From: Colwellia echini
GTDB taxonomy: Bacteria; Pseudomonadota; Gammaproteobacteria; Enterobacterales; Alteromonadaceae
Direction of reading: 5' to 3'
Length of the DNA stretch: 64,000 nt
NCBI RefSeq assembly: GCF_002843355.2
Contig: NZ_PJAI02000015.1
Coordinates: 41,539 to 105,538 of the forward strand
Shown piece by piece: positions 26,657-37,770 of this stretch (within the stretch, counting starts at the first letter, position 1; every line of letters starts with the position of its first letter). The position numbers and the translations under genes were made by a program. Under the pieces are notes generated by a model. The model was given only the letters and a program-made list of their open reading frames with translations, made no database searches and was not told the origin of the DNA.

Positions 26657-28852
26657 ATGAAGAATATAAACTTGTTATTAACTAGTAGCTTATTCATTGG
26701 CGTATTAGCTAGTTGTACTGGCGATAGTAACGAAAAATCTGCAAAAACTGTTAATCCAATCTCTGGCACAACGTCCTACACTACTCATAATATAATTAAA
26801 AAGGCGGTTTATCCTGTGACAAAAAAAGGCTCTGTAGTTGATAATTATTTTGGTACTGACGTTGCTGATCCGTATCGTTGGTTAGAAGATGATCGCAGCA
26901 AAGAAACAGGCGCTTGGGTTATAGCAGAGAATAATGCGACATTTGATTACTTGTCGCAAATTCCTTATCGCGAACAGCTGAAAGCACGATTAACTGAACT
27001 ATGGAATTATGAAAAAATAGGCGCTCCCTTTAAAAAAGGTGACTATACCTTTTTCTATAAAAATAACGGCTTACAAAATCAATATGTTATTTATCGCCAA
27101 AAAGACGGTGGCCCTGAAGAGGTATTTTTAGATCCAAACACTTTCAGCAAAGATGGCACCACCTCAATGGGACAATTAACGTTTTCAAAAGACGGTTCTA
27201 TTGCCGCTTACTCTATTTCTGAAGGCGGTAGTGACTGGCGAAAGATAATTATTATTGATGTTGAAACCAAAAAAGTATTAGATACGCCACTGGTAGATAT
27301 AAAATTCTCGGGGATCTCTTGGTATAAAAATGAAGGGTTTTATTACTCAAGCTACGACAAGCCTGAAGGAAGTGAGTTATCAGCAAAAACCGACCAACAT
27401 AAGCTTTATTATCATCAATTAGGTCAACCACAAAAAAACGACAAAGTTGTGTTTGGCGATACGCCAGAGCAAAAACGTCGATATGTCGGCGGTACAGTGA
27501 CTGAAGACGATCGATTTTTACTTATCTCTGGGGCAAAATCAACATCAGGTAACGACCTTTACCTTAAAGATTTAAACAAAGTTGATAGCCCATTAGTGAC
27601 CATTACTGAAAACCTTGATGCTGACACTAGCATTATTGAAAATGAAGGCGACACTCTCTTTTTAGTCACTAATTTCAATGCACCAAATAAAAAGATTATT
27701 AGCGTCAATGCTAAAGCGCCAACACCTGATAAATGGGTCGATTTTATTCCTGAAACTGAATATGTATTAAGTGCTTCTACAGGCGGTGGATTCTTTTTCG
27801 CCGAATATATGATTGACGCAATTTCTAAAATTTACCAATACGACTATCAAGGTAAAGCAATACGTGAAATAAAGTTACCTGGTGCAGGCAGCACTACGAC
27901 TATTAAAGGTGATAAAGATCAATCAACGTTATATTACTCATTTAGTAACTACAAAACCCCTGGCACCATTTATAGCTACAATAGTGAGAATGGCGAAAGT
28001 GACATTTACCTAAAGTCTGGCGCTAAGTTTGATAGTGATGAGTATGAGTCGAAACAAGTCTTTTATCCATCAAAAGACGGCACTAAAATTCCGATGATAA
28101 TTACCTACAAAAAAGGTATTCAACTTGATGGTAATAACCCAACAATTTTATATGGTTACGGTGGTTTTAATATCAGCTTAACGCCGTCATTTAGTGTTAG
28201 CCGAGCTATTTGGTTAGAGCAAGGCGGTATTTATGCAGTGGCTAACTTACGTGGCGGCGGCGAATACGGTAAAGAATGGCATAAAGCGGGCACCCAACTT
28301 AACAAACAAAATGTGTTTGACGACTTTATTGCTGCAGGTGAGTATTTAATTGCGCAAAACTATACATCGAGTGAATACCTCGCAGTTAATGGTGGTTCAA
28401 ACGGCGGTTTACTAGTTGGCGCGGTAATGACCCAACGTCCAGAGCTAATGAGAGTTGCTTTGCCTGCAGTAGGTGTTTTAGACATGCTTAGGTATCACAC
28501 CTTTACCTCGGGTGCTGGCTGGGCATACGATTACGGCACAGCTGAGCAAAGCAAAGAAATGTTCAATTATCTAAAAAGTTACTCACCAGTACATAACGTT
28601 AAAGCTGGGGTGAGTTATCCAGCTACTTTGATCACCACAGGCGATCACGATGACCGCGTAGTTCCAGCACACTCATTTAAGTTTGCTGCAGAGTTACAGG
28701 CTAAACAAGCCGGTGATGCACCAACACTCATTCGTATTGAAACCAATGCTGGTCATGGCGCAGGCACACCTGTTTCGAAAACTATTGAACAATACGCTGA
28801 TATTTATGCGTTCACTTTGTTCAATATGGGCTTTACTGAACTACCTAAATAA
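26657..28852 (+). CDS. Prolyl oligopeptidase family (S9A) lipoprotein
   Basis: The 731-residue protein has a lipoprotein signal ending VLASC-T. The beta-propeller domain is at about residues 55-470, starting with the family block [16 protein letters not shown], and the alpha/beta-hydrolase domain follows. The catalytic Ser is in NGGSNGGLL (about residue 581), the Asp in [12 protein letters not shown] (about 665) and the His in ETNAGHGAG (about 698). These enzymes cut short peptides after proline. The lipid anchor suggests it digests peptides in the periplasm or outside the cell. Confidence 0.92.
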   Translation: MKNINLLLTSSLFIGVLASCTGDSNEKSAKTVNPISGTTSYTTHNIIKKAVYPVTKKGSVVDNYFGTDVADPYRWLEDDRSKETGAWVIAENNATFDYLSQIPYREQLKARLTELWNYEKIGAPFKKGDYTFFYKNNGLQNQYVIYRQKDGGPEEVFLDPNTFSKDGTTSMGQLTFSKDGSIAAYSISEGGSDWRKIIIIDVETKKVLDTPLVDIKFSGISWYKNEGFYYSSYDKPEGSELSAKTDQHKLYYHQLGQPQKNDKVVFGDTPEQKRRYVGGTVTEDDRFLLISGAKSTSGNDLYLKDLNKVDSPLVTITENLDADTSIIENEGDTLFLVTNFNAPNKKIISVNAKAPTPDKWVDFIPETEYVLSASTGGGFFFAEYMIDAISKIYQYDYQGKAIREIKLPGAGSTTTIKGDKDQSTLYYSFSNYKTPGTIYSYNSENGESDIYLKSGAKFDSDEYESKQVFYPSKDGTKIPMIITYKKGIQLDGNNPTILYGYGGFNISLTPSFSVSRAIWLEQGGIYAVANLRGGGEYGKEWHKAGTQLNKQNVFDDFIAAGEYLIAQNYTSSEYLAVNGGSNGGLLVGAVMTQRPELMRVALPAVGVLDMLRYHTFTSGAGWAYDYGTAEQSKEMFNYLKSYSPVHNVKAGVSYPATLITTGDHDDRVVPAHSFKFAAELQAKQAGDAPTLIRIETNAGHGAGTPVSKTIEQYADIYAFTLFNMGFTELPK

Positions 28853-28884
28853 ACCAGCTCCATTAAATAGCTGGTTTATTATAT
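28848..28884 (+). terminator. Terminator-like hairpin after the oligopeptidase
   Basis: AATAAACCAGCT (28848-28859) pairs with AGCTGGTTTATT (28869-28880) around a 9-base loop. The trailing T run is weak. Confidence 0.65.
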
Positions 28885-29037
28885 ACATAGAAAAATAGTC
28901 AAATATAAGGCATTTATTTTAGTAACTAGTAGTTCTAATTATTAAATAAATAACGACCTAGTTGGCTATTTTTTCAAGTACAAATGATCACAAATTTAAT
29001 GCGGTTAATATTAAGCAAACCTGCAAGTTGAATGAAT

Positions 29038-29484
29038 TTAACGACGCTTATTAAACGTTTTATTTAACGCTGAAAAATCATCAACTCGGTAGCCTTCTTC
29101 CACTGAAATATTAAATGTTTTATCGGCAATGATACGATCTTGATATTCAATTACGATGCGCCAAGGGCCAACTTTATCATCAATTGGCTCCCATATAGTA
29201 TCACCTAAGAAAAAGTCCCAATCGTTTGTTTTAACATAAACTTCATCTTCAAAAGGTGCCATTACCTGCCCTTTTTTATCTAAGACATCTGGGTGATAAA
29301 TAATAAAATTTAATTTACATCCTTTGCCTTTTTTAACATTGATTATATAACCAAACTCAATGTCTACTTCAGCCGGAATTTCAGTTGTAAACTTTTGAAT
29401 TTTTGGTAAATCTTTGGAATTTGCATCCCATTCATTATAAATCCCGTAACTCTTCATTGAAAATTCTGGTTTAATTTTAGCCAT
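29038..29484 (-). CDS. DUF3859 domain protein
   Basis: The 148-residue protein begins MAKIKPEFSMKSYGIYNEWD and fills the DUF3859 domain: a beta-sandwich-like chain with EFGYIINVKKGKGCKLNFII and VGPWRIVIEYQDRII. No signal peptide or membrane segment is seen. The function is unknown. It lies 31 bases downstream of recQ in the same direction and may be co-transcribed. Confidence 0.85.
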   Translation of the reverse strand: MAKIKPEFSMKSYGIYNEWDANSKDLPKIQKFTTEIPAEVDIEFGYIINVKKGKGCKLNFIIYHPDVLDKKGQVMAPFEDEVYVKTNDWDFFLGDTIWEPIDDKVGPWRIVIEYQDRIIADKTFNISVEEGYRVDDFSALNKTFNKRR

Positions 29485-29515
29485 ATTTAAAATTACTTTT
29501 TATAACCTTCATTCT

Positions 29516-31297
29516 TTAACCATGCTCTTTGATTAGTGCCAAGAAAGGTTGCCCGTAACGTGATAATTTAACATCACCAATACCGCTAACGCTGAGCATT
29601 TCTCTAGATGTTTTTGGTTTTATTCTTGCTAATTCTGACAAGGTTGCGTCATTAAATACAATAAATGGTGCTATGTCTTCACCATCAGCAATTGCTTTAC
29701 GCAATTCACGTAGCTTGGCGAACAAGGCGCGATCGTAACTTTTTTGCGGAGCTTTTTGCTGCCAGTAACTGGCTTTTTGTAAACGTGGACTGGCTAACAT
29801 TAAAGGCACTTGTGCTTTTAATACAGCACCTGACGCTTGCGTTAAACACAAGGTTGATTGCTGCTCTATATCTTGCTGTAAATAACCTAGATGAATAAGC
29901 TGCCCAATAATTGAAAACCAGTAACCTGCGGTTTTACCTTTGCCAATACCGAAGGTAGATACTTGCTCATGCGCTAACTGCTTAATATTATCGTTAATAT
30001 CCCCACGAAGTACGGCAATAACATGATTAATATCACCTTGTTGATCAATACGGTATACACATGACAATACTTTTTGTGCTTCAATCGTACCGTCAAACAT
30101 ACTTGGCGGATCAAGACAAATATCACAGTTGCCACAGCCCTTTTCAGTGTATTCAGCAAAATAGTTCAGCACCACTTGGCGACGACAAGTTTGCGCGCCA
30201 ATAAAAGCATCCATTGCCGCAAAACGTTGCATTTCAACATTAACGCGCTGTGGATTATCCCCCTCGCTAATACGTTTTTTAATGCGATTCACATCTTTGT
30301 CATCTACCAAAAATAAAGCTTCGGCGTTTAAACCATCACGCCCTGCTCTACCTATTTCTTGATAATAAGATTCTAACGTACGTGGTGGCTCGTAATGAAT
30401 AACATAACGGACATTGGGCTTGTTAATACCTAAACCAAAGGCTACAGTTGCCACTACAATTTGAATATTGTCTTTAGTAAACCCTTCTTGCACAATTGAG
30501 CGAATTTCATTTTCTAAGCCCGCGTGATACGCCGCACAATTAATGCCGCTCGCCGCTAAATATTTCGCTAATTTTTCAACCTGCCAACGACTATTACAAT
30601 AAATAATACCGCTGTCTTCACCTTTTTGCTTTATATAACCCAATAACTGTTTCTCACCATTATATTTAGGTGCAAGGGTAAAGCGAATATTAGGTCGATC
30701 AAAACTATCAAGGTGAATATATGGGTTTGGCAACGCCAGCTGATTAAGAATATCTTTACGCGTGGTAACGTCTGCCGTAGCAGTTAATGCCATTACCGGT
30801 ACATGAGGAAAATTTTGCTTTAAACACTGCAACTTGGTGTAGGCAGGCCTAAAGTCATGTCCCCACTGAGAGATACAATGTGCTTCATCAATGGCAAATA
30901 AACTTAACGGTAATTGGCTTAGGCTTTGTAAGAAGTAGTAATTTGTTAACCGCTCAGGTGCAACATAGAGTAATTTAATTTCGCCGTGCGCTAAGCGATC
31001 AAAAATATCGGTTATTTCGCTTTGTTCTAAACTCGAGTTAATAAAAGCTGCAGGAATACCTTGGCGAGTTAAGCCGTCAACTTGATCTTTCATTAAAGCA
31101 ATTAACGGCGAAACCACCACGGTAACACCAGGCAATAATACCGCAGGTAATTGATAGCAGAGTGATTTTCCACCACCTGTAGGCATTAAAACAAGTGAAT
31201 CTTGCCCGTGCATTAAGCTGTTGATAATTGCCGCTTGACCTTGACGAAAGCTTTCATAACCAAAATGATGTTTTAACGTATCAAGTAATAAGGTCAT
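29516..31297 (-). CDS. recQ: ATP-dependent DNA helicase RecQ
   Basis: The ATG at 31297 gives a 593-residue protein starting [21 protein letters not shown], as in the family; the frame can be extended to a TTG at 31399 but with no ribosome site. Motif I is [14 protein letters not shown], the helicase box is [17 protein letters not shown], and motif VI is [10 protein letters not shown]. The zinc-binding cysteines (CRRQ...CGNCDIC) precede the RQC region, and an HRDC domain ends the protein. RecQ unwinds DNA in recombination and repair. It has no strong ribosome site. Confidence 0.95.
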   Translation of the reverse strand: MTLLLDTLKHHFGYESFRQGQAAIINSLMHGQDSLVLMPTGGGKSLCYQLPAVLLPGVTVVVSPLIALMKDQVDGLTRQGIPAAFINSSLEQSEITDIFDRLAHGEIKLLYVAPERLTNYYFLQSLSQLPLSLFAIDEAHCISQWGHDFRPAYTKLQCLKQNFPHVPVMALTATADVTTRKDILNQLALPNPYIHLDSFDRPNIRFTLAPKYNGEKQLLGYIKQKGEDSGIIYCNSRWQVEKLAKYLAASGINCAAYHAGLENEIRSIVQEGFTKDNIQIVVATVAFGLGINKPNVRYVIHYEPPRTLESYYQEIGRAGRDGLNAEALFLVDDKDVNRIKKRISEGDNPQRVNVEMQRFAAMDAFIGAQTCRRQVVLNYFAEYTEKGCGNCDICLDPPSMFDGTIEAQKVLSCVYRIDQQGDINHVIAVLRGDINDNIKQLAHEQVSTFGIGKGKTAGYWFSIIGQLIHLGYLQQDIEQQSTLCLTQASGAVLKAQVPLMLASPRLQKASYWQQKAPQKSYDRALFAKLRELRKAIADGEDIAPFIVFNDATLSELARIKPKTSREMLSVSGIGDVKLSRYGQPFLALIKEHG

Positions 31298-31543
31298 GTT
31301 TTCGCTACTAATATCTGTTTCAGAATTCGTTAGAGCATTGTTTACAGCACTTATTGCTGCGCGGCTTTGATTTTGATTGTTATCAACAGAGGGATTCAAG
31401 GAGGTTACGACTATTTTTCTTAGGAATAATACCGCTATTTTAACTCAGCAAAGCTGTGAAAGCCTAGCACTGAAAACGTTTTTTTATGGACCGTGATATT
31501 TAAAGACTGATATTCACTCTAAAAATATAGCTAGTGGCAGGTA

Positions 31544-31588
31544 TATTCATATACATCATTGATGTATATGAATACTGATATGTATCAG
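31544..31588. terminator. Long palindrome downstream of the response regulator
   Basis: TATTCATATACATCA (31544-31558) and its exact complement (31560-31574) flank one base. A second palindrome, CTGATA-TG-TATCAG, follows directly at 31575-31588. It lies between two minus-strand genes. It may terminate transcription of the response regulator or bind a dimeric protein; no clear T run is seen. Confidence 0.45.
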
Positions 31589-31599
31589 AAAAAATATTT

Positions 31600-32859
31600 C
31601 TAATCTTCTAACTCAGCCCCAAACACTACCACTTGATTTCGACCATTTTCTTTCGCGCTATGTAAGGCGTTATCTGCATCATTCATTTGTTTTGATATAA
31701 CCTCGGTACTGTCAAAAACAGCGCCAATACTTAACGCTATTGAAAGGGAATGATCTCCTGCAATGATATTTGATACGGCAATTTCGCGTCTAAAATCGTC
31801 TAATTTATTATATAAATTATCAACATCTAAACCATGCAGTAAAACCGCAAATTCCGCTCCTCCTAAACGAGCGGTAAGCCCAGAGCCAAAGTGCTTGCGA
31901 ATATAGAGAGCAATAATTTTTAATACCTGATCACCAATATTATGGCCATAGTTATCATTAATTCGCTTAAAAAAGTCGATATCAATTACCGCTAAACAGT
32001 AGGGTACTTTTTTATCTATGTATTCTTTAATACGTCTTTCGGCATTATTAAAAAATGAACGACGATTAGCAAGTTCGGTTAAATAATCTATGTTGGCAGC
32101 ATGCTGAATTTTAGAAATGTTATTCAAACTTTCTATGTTTTGCGTGATACGACAGTAAAATTCTTCAGGGCAAAAAGGTTTACGAAGAAAATCATCCGCG
32201 CCATTTTTAATAAATCGAGCCGAGTGAATACCATTACTAGCGCCAGAAATACCAATAACCGCAAGCTGTTCTCGCGTGTAAATACGGCGAATTTGGTTAG
32301 TTAGTTCAATACCGCCCATCACTGGCATTTCCATATCAGTAATGACCATTTTAATATTTTTATGGTCTTTTAATCGCTCTAACGCTTCCGCACCATTATT
32401 AGCTGTAACCACGGTAAAATTACGACGCTTTAATAATTCAACTATGTGTCTTCGCGCAGAAGATGAGTCATCAACCACTAAAATAGTACTGTTATGATTA
32501 ACCTGTTGCCAATGTAAAATACGCTTTAAATACAGAAAAGCTTGGCTATTTTCTTTGGGGATATAATCAATAACAGGTTGGGCAAGAATTTTTTGACGGG
32601 TTTCGTCATCCATTTTACCGGTCATCACTAGGCTAGGAATACCATGAGATAATACATATGATATTGCCTCGCCGTCATTCGCATCGGGTAAAGCATAATC
32701 AATAGTTGCGGCAAAAAAGTTTTTATCTGTTGCTAAAATACTTTTTACTTGCGCTAAATTGGAAGCAATCACTACTTCAAATTTTAGTGATTGCGCTATT
32801 TGTTTAATAACGGTCGCAATAGGTTTACTGTCTTCTACTACTAATAATCGTTGAGACAT
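31600..32859 (-). CDS. Response regulator with two receiver domains and a GGDEF domain
   Basis: The ATG at 32859 (after AAGG) gives 419 residues. The first receiver is at about residues 4-118 (LLVVEDSKPIATVIKQ; phosphoacceptor Asp in TIDYALPD). The second is at about 125-240 (ILVVDDSSSARRHIVELL; VITDMEMPVMGG). A GGDEF-type domain follows at about 255-415 (DYLTELANRRSFFNNAERRI, IDIDFFKRINDNYGHNIGDQ). The catalytic motif reads RLGGAEFAVLL, with Ala for the usual Asp/Glu, so cyclase activity is doubtful. It stands alone, without a kinase gene beside it. Confidence 0.9.
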   Translation of the reverse strand: MSQRLLVVEDSKPIATVIKQIAQSLKFEVVIASNLAQVKSILATDKNFFAATIDYALPDANDGEAISYVLSHGIPSLVMTGKMDDETRQKILAQPVIDYIPKENSQAFLYLKRILHWQQVNHNSTILVVDDSSSARRHIVELLKRRNFTVVTANNGAEALERLKDHKNIKMVITDMEMPVMGGIELTNQIRRIYTREQLAVIGISGASNGIHSARFIKNGADDFLRKPFCPEEFYCRITQNIESLNNISKIQHAANIDYLTELANRRSFFNNAERRIKEYIDKKVPYCLAVIDIDFFKRINDNYGHNIGDQVLKIIALYIRKHFGSGLTARLGGAEFAVLLHGLDVDNLYNKLDDFRREIAVSNIIAGDHSLSIALSIGAVFDSTEVISKQMNDADNALHSAKENGRNQVVVFGAELED

Positions 32860-32956
32860 CACATTACCTTTTTATTATATTTTTTATTGATGTGGGAGCG
32901 ACCGATAAGTAATTAACTTTTTGCGTAAACAATACTGCTCGACGACAGGTTAACTA

Positions 32957-35131
32957 CTACAGCGCTTGTAGGTTAGCATACTCCACCACTAACCACTTGC
33001 TACCAACCTCTTCAAAATTCACTTGAATTCGTGACTGAGCGCCACTGCCCTCATAGTTAAGTACCACACCTTCACCAAACTTGGCATGTTTCACCCGTTG
33101 CCCTAATTTAAAGCCTGTATTCTCAAAGGTTTCATGGGTAAAGGTATTGGAAAACTTACCAACACTACTTGGTCGTGTTACTTGCGATTGCATACGAATT
33201 TCTTCGGTACATTCTTCAGGTAATTCTCGTAAAAAGCGGCTCGCTTTATGAAATTTTTCTTGTCCATATAAACGACGACTTTCAGCGTGACATAAGTATA
33301 GCTTATTCATTGCCCTTGTCATGCCGACGTAACATAAACGTCGCTCTTCCTCTAATCGACCGATATCTTCTTGCGATTGTTGCGATGGAAACATACCCTC
33401 TTCAAGACCCGCAATAAACACTAAGGGAAACTCTAACCCCTTGGCTGAGTGCATAGTCATTAACTGTACTGCAGCTTCAAAATCATCCGCTTGCGACTCA
33501 CCTGACTCTAAAGAAGCATTGGTTAAAAAGGCCGTTAACTTAGTTTGCTCTTCTTCAAGTTCAGGATCGCCAACAAACTCTTGGCAAGCAGTAACTAATT
33601 CGTTTAAGTTTTCTATGCGCTGTTCGGCACGTTCACCTTTTTCAGCTTGATACATGGCTTTTAAACCACTGTTATTAATAATATGGTTGGCCTGTTGGTC
33701 TAAGTCTAAATTAGCGGTATCATCTTCTAATTGTTCAATAAGTTGCATAAAACCTGTGATAGTTTTCGCACCGCGACCTTTTAATTGTTCTGCTTGAATT
33801 AATTGCTGACATGCTTGCCACATAGTTACTTCTGCGCCACGTGCTGCATCTCTAACAATGGATAACGTTTGATTACCAATACCACGAGTTGGCGTGTTAA
33901 TCACTCGTTCAAAAGCTGCGTCATCATCGCGGTTATTGATTAAACGCATATAGGCTAGCGCATCTTTAATTTCTTGGCGTTCGTAAAAACGATGACCGCC
34001 ATAAATTCTATAAGGTAAATGTGCTTGTAATAACGCCGCTTCAAGTAAACGTGATTGCGCATTTGAGCGATACAAAATGGCTATTTCATCAAGCTTTCCG
34101 CCATCGTCTTGCCATTGTTTTATACGTCCGGCAATAAAGCGTGACTCGTCAATTTCATTAAACGCTGTGTAAATTGATATTTTTTCTCCAGCATCACCAT
34201 CAGTCCACAACTCTTTACCCATGCGGTTACTGTTATTACCAATTAACTGGTTAGACGCTTTCAAAATGTTGGCGGTTGAACGGTAATTTTGTTCTAAACG
34301 AATAGTTTGTGCGTCATCATATTCACGAACAAAGCGCTCTATATTTTCAATTTTTGCGCCACGCCAGCCATAAATAGATTGATCATCATCACCCACAATC
34401 ATCACTTTACTACGCGCTTTGCCTAACATAGTTAACCATGCATATTGAATCGCGTTAGTATCTTGAAATTCGTCGACCAGAATATGACCAAATCGTTGTT
34501 GATAATGATCTAACAATGCCGGATTATTTAACCATAACTCATGAGCACGTAATAATAATTCAGCAAAATCGACTAAACCTGAACGATCACAGGTTTCTTG
34601 GTAAGCTTTGTATACTTTAAGGAATAGTTCTTCGGTTGGATCAAACTGTGCATCAATATGGCGTGGGCGTAATCCCTCATCTTTCATACCGTTGATATAA
34701 AGCGTAAATTTTTTAGGTGGCCATTTTTTTTCATCTAACTCAAGCGATCGAACAATTCGTTTAACCAAACGCTGCTGATCATCACTATCAAGCACTTGAA
34801 AGCTTTGTGGTAATTTAGCTTCTTGAAAATGCATACGCAATAAACGGTGCGCTAAACCATGGAAAGTGCCAACCCACATACCATGCGTATTACCATGTAC
34901 TACTTGCTCAACCCGGGCACGCATTTCTGCCGCTGCTTTATTGGTAAAAGTTACCGCTAAAATACTGTGCGATGAAACCCCTTCAACTTGCATTAACCAA
35001 GCAATACGTTGCACTAACACTCGAGTTTTACCACTTCCTGCGCCAGCTAAAACCAGCATATTCTGCTTTGGTGCAGCAACAACATCACGTTGTTTGTCGT
35101 TAAGAGAGTCGAGTAATTCTGAAACGTCCAT
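32957..35131 (-). CDS. uvrD: DNA helicase II UvrD
   Basis: The 724-residue protein has the UvrD/Rep layout: Walker A LAGAGSGKTRVLVQRI near residue 29, DEFQDTN near 222, GDDDQSIYGWRGA near 248, and VQLMTMHSAKGLEFPLVFIAGLEEG near 550. A C-terminal Tudor-like domain (KLGQRVKHAKFGEGVVLNYEG) follows, as in UvrD and PcrA, where it binds RNA polymerase. UvrD acts in mismatch and excision repair. It is the last gene of the dapF-yigA-yigB-uvrD series, 204 bases after yigB. Confidence 0.96.
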   Translation of the reverse strand: MDVSELLDSLNDKQRDVVAAPKQNMLVLAGAGSGKTRVLVQRIAWLMQVEGVSSHSILAVTFTNKAAAEMRARVEQVVHGNTHGMWVGTFHGLAHRLLRMHFQEAKLPQSFQVLDSDDQQRLVKRIVRSLELDEKKWPPKKFTLYINGMKDEGLRPRHIDAQFDPTEELFLKVYKAYQETCDRSGLVDFAELLLRAHELWLNNPALLDHYQQRFGHILVDEFQDTNAIQYAWLTMLGKARSKVMIVGDDDQSIYGWRGAKIENIERFVREYDDAQTIRLEQNYRSTANILKASNQLIGNNSNRMGKELWTDGDAGEKISIYTAFNEIDESRFIAGRIKQWQDDGGKLDEIAILYRSNAQSRLLEAALLQAHLPYRIYGGHRFYERQEIKDALAYMRLINNRDDDAAFERVINTPTRGIGNQTLSIVRDAARGAEVTMWQACQQLIQAEQLKGRGAKTITGFMQLIEQLEDDTANLDLDQQANHIINNSGLKAMYQAEKGERAEQRIENLNELVTACQEFVGDPELEEEQTKLTAFLTNASLESGESQADDFEAAVQLMTMHSAKGLEFPLVFIAGLEEGMFPSQQSQEDIGRLEEERRLCYVGMTRAMNKLYLCHAESRRLYGQEKFHKASRFLRELPEECTEEIRMQSQVTRPSSVGKFSNTFTHETFENTGFKLGQRVKHAKFGEGVVLNYEGSGAQSRIQVNFEEVGSKWLVVEYANLQAL

Positions 35132-35335
35132 AGGGTTAAACCTTTATTTATACTGATTGAAAATAATTAATCGTATTGAAGTAAATTGATGAAGTAGTAC
35201 TAAATAAAAAGCAAAAGTATATCACTCTTTATATGAAGCTGTCGCCATATGCTGTTTATTTTTACAGTACATAGTAACTAAGGTAAGCATAGTCTTATTT
35301 TTAAAGAGTTCTTTAAGACCAAGTTAGAATATAAC

Positions 35336-36103
35336 TTAAATTAATAAGGCTGAAAGATCTTCCACGCGCGTTAATTCAATATGCGGTATTTGGTTTAATT
35401 TTTTACCAATACCATATTGTGGTAAATAAGCGGTTTGGCAACCCGCATTAAGGGCGCCATAAATATCAGCAAAACCACAATCACCCACATGTAATAACTG
35501 TTCTGGTTGAATAACTAACTGCTGACAAACCAAGTCGAACATGTCTGTTGCAGGTTTCTGTTTAAGTAAGTACTCACACTCTTTGTTGTTTCGGTAATCT
35601 TGATAACCCGCATGGTAAATATGCTGAAAGTAATGATCAATACCTAATGCTTTGGTATCAACGTTACCATTACTGATAGACACTATTGGGAAAACTTTAC
35701 TTAAACTTTCTAGTAAATCGTGTGTTACTTGCGGCACAGTAAAGTCACTACGTAGTAAAATAAAGTAATCTAATCCTGCTTGCGCTTCTTGTTCTGCGAC
35801 ATCGGCAGCAATATTGTGCGCCAGAAAACCTAAACGGTAGGTCTCATATCTTATTTTTACCACATCGTGAGTAATTTCAGGCTGTGCTTGTACTACTTGC
35901 TCACGGTAAGGCGACCAAAAAGTACTATTAAATTTTTGTTCAGTGTCGAATGTTAGCTCAGGTAATAAAGTCGCAAATTTTTCCGCAAAATAAGCATTCA
36001 TCTTTTTTTCAATGACTAGCATTACTGGACGGTTGTTATACAAAGTATCATCAAGATCGAAGCTAATCGCTTTGATTTGAGTTAAACGTCGGTAAATTTG
36101 CAT
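35336..36103 (-). CDS. yigB: HAD-like phosphatase YigB
   Basis: The 255-residue HAD-family protein has motif I SFDLDDTLYNN near residue 15, motif II ISNGNVDT, and motif III/IV in LLHVGDCGFADIYGALNAGCQTAYL. E. coli YigB dephosphorylates FMN and the riboflavin-pathway intermediate 5-amino-6-ribitylamino-uracil phosphate. The position between yigA and uvrD is as in enterics, except that xerC is missing from the 49-base gap upstream. Confidence 0.92.
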   Translation of the reverse strand: MQIYRRLTQIKAISFDLDDTLYNNRPVMLVIEKKMNAYFAEKFATLLPELTFDTEQKFNSTFWSPYREQVVQAQPEITHDVVKIRYETYRLGFLAHNIAADVAEQEAQAGLDYFILLRSDFTVPQVTHDLLESLSKVFPIVSISNGNVDTKALGIDHYFQHIYHAGYQDYRNNKECEYLLKQKPATDMFDLVCQQLVIQPEQLLHVGDCGFADIYGALNAGCQTAYLPQYGIGKKLNQIPHIELTRVEDLSALLI

Positions 36104-36152
36104 CGTATAAATTCCTTAGTTAAAAGCTTAAATAAACGGCCAAGTAAAAGGA

Positions 36153-36866
36153 TTAAATCGCTAAGTGTTGGTGTAATAATTTAGCTACTAAACGTTTAAA
36201 TTGACTAAGTAACAAAGTATCCATACGAGGATCAAAATGTTGTGCATCTTCACTATTAATCGCGAGAAAACCAATTACTTGTTCATCGTGGCTTAACTTT
36301 ATTAACACAACTGAACCTGAACATGGCTGTGAAAAAATAAGATTCTGCTCACTTTCTTGTAAACGACCAAAGTAATAATCATCATTAGTTAAGCGATTTT
36401 GCATCACCCCAGTACAGTCATTGGTTGATAAGCTTGGGTGTGTAAAGTCTACTTTATCACTAGGCGATAACCATAATTTAAAAGCTGAGAGTGATAATAA
36501 TTCAGTGGTAGTTTGATGCAAACAATCAAGTAATTCTTCCGCTGATTTACAATCAAGTAAACGTAAATATAAATCACTATACAACACAAACAACTGCTCA
36601 TTATGATTAGCCACCGACATTAACTGGGTAATTTCATCTTCTAAGCCATGTACTTTTTGGCGTAATTGTTGTTGCTGACGCTCAACTAAAGATACAGTAC
36701 CACGTTGTTCATCATTAAGGCGTAAACCTGTCATTAAACTATTGTTACGATTAAAAAATTCGGGGTTATCTTGTAAATAACTCACCACTAACTCGTCGGT
36801 TAATGGTATTTCGTCGCTGTTAATGGCTTGTTGTAAATCATTCATTGTGCTGGATTCTTTGGTCAT
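36153..36866 (-). CDS. yigA: DUF484 family protein YigA
   Basis: The 237-residue protein has the DUF484 layout: an N-terminal helix with VVSYLQDNPEFFNRNNSLM, a coiled coil (about residues 60-95, SLVERQQQQLRQKVHGLEDE), and a GAF-like C-terminal domain. Its biochemical role is unknown, though it is often found beside xerC and dapF. It starts 74 bases after dapF. The expected next gene, xerC, is absent. Confidence 0.9.
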   Translation of the reverse strand: MTKESSTMNDLQQAINSDEIPLTDELVVSYLQDNPEFFNRNNSLMTGLRLNDEQRGTVSLVERQQQQLRQKVHGLEDEITQLMSVANHNEQLFVLYSDLYLRLLDCKSAEELLDCLHQTTTELLSLSAFKLWLSPSDKVDFTHPSLSTNDCTGVMQNRLTNDDYYFGRLQESEQNLIFSQPCSGSVVLIKLSHDEQVIGFLAINSEDAQHFDPRMDTLLLSQFKRLVAKLLHQHLAI

Positions 36867-36939
36867 GAGAAATGCTTACTAAAATAAAAAAGGCTGATAT
36901 AAATAGAATGTTAATTGACTATTTATTGTGATGATCAGT

Positions 36940-37770
36940 TTAAATTGATATTTGTCCATCATAGACATGTGTTGCTGGCCCAGACATTTTTACTGGATGA
37001 CCAGGTCCTTGCCAGTAAATACGTAACTTGCCGCCAGGTAACTCTACGGTAACTTGTTTACCTAACTTTTTCTGCATGTAGCCAATAACCACCGCCGCAC
37101 AAGCGCCACTGCCGCAAGCCATAGTTTCTGCTGCGCCACGCTCATAAACACGTAATTTAATATAATTAGGTGCAACAATCTCCATAAAGCCAATATTAGC
37201 ATCTTCAGGGAAACGTTCGTGTAACGATAATTCTTTGCCGAGCGTTTCAACTGGTGCATCTAACACACTGTCTACGGTAACCACACAATGTGGGTTACCC
37301 ATTGACACTACGCCACATAAAACCGTTTCGTTTTCACTGCGAAGAATATAAGTACCTTCGGCTTTTTGCGCAGTAAAAGGTATTTTACTCGGTTCAAATT
37401 GTGGCACAGGCATAGTGACTGAAATATTGCCATCACGTTCAATATTTAAATTCATTTTCCCAGTAGCCGTAGATACTTTAATTTTGTGTTTATTACATAA
37501 ACCTTTCATCCGCACAAATTTGGCAAAGCAGCGCGCGCCGTTACCGCACATTCCTACTTCACTACCATCAGCATTATAAATGCGGTAATGAAAATCTAAA
37601 TCAGGGTCGTAAGGAGGTTCAACGACAAGCAATTGATCAAACCCAACACCAAAATTTCGGTGGGCAAACTTAGCGATTTGTTCTGGCGATAAAAAAACAT
37701 TTTGCGTGACATTATCAAGCACCAAAAAGTCGTTACCTAAACCATGCATTTTAGAAAAATTGACTAGCAT
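36940..37770 (-). CDS. dapF: Diaminopimelate epimerase
   Basis: The 276-residue enzyme interconverts LL- and meso-diaminopimelate for lysine and peptidoglycan. The two catalytic cysteines lie in [20 protein letters not shown] (about residue 75) and [14 protein letters not shown] (about 217). The start [20 protein letters not shown] is typical. The ATG overlaps the lptM stop by one base, indicating translational coupling. Confidence 0.96.
   Translation of the reverse strand: MLVNFSKMHGLGNDFLVLDNVTQNVFLSPEQIAKFAHRNFGVGFDQLLVVEPPYDPDLDFHYRIYNADGSEVGMCGNGARCFAKFVRMKGLCNKHKIKVSTATGKMNLNIERDGNISVTMPVPQFEPSKIPFTAQKAEGTYILRSENETVLCGVVSMGNPHCVVTVDSVLDAPVETLGKELSLHERFPEDANIGFMEIVAPNYIKLRVYERGAAETMACGSGACAAVVIGYMQKKLGKQVTVELPGGKLRIYWQGPGHPVKMSGPATHVYDGQISI

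Noticed and set aside
31298..31399. An N-terminal extension of RecQ starting at a TTG.
   Set aside because: No ribosome site is present and the ATG at 31297 gives the normal family N-terminus.
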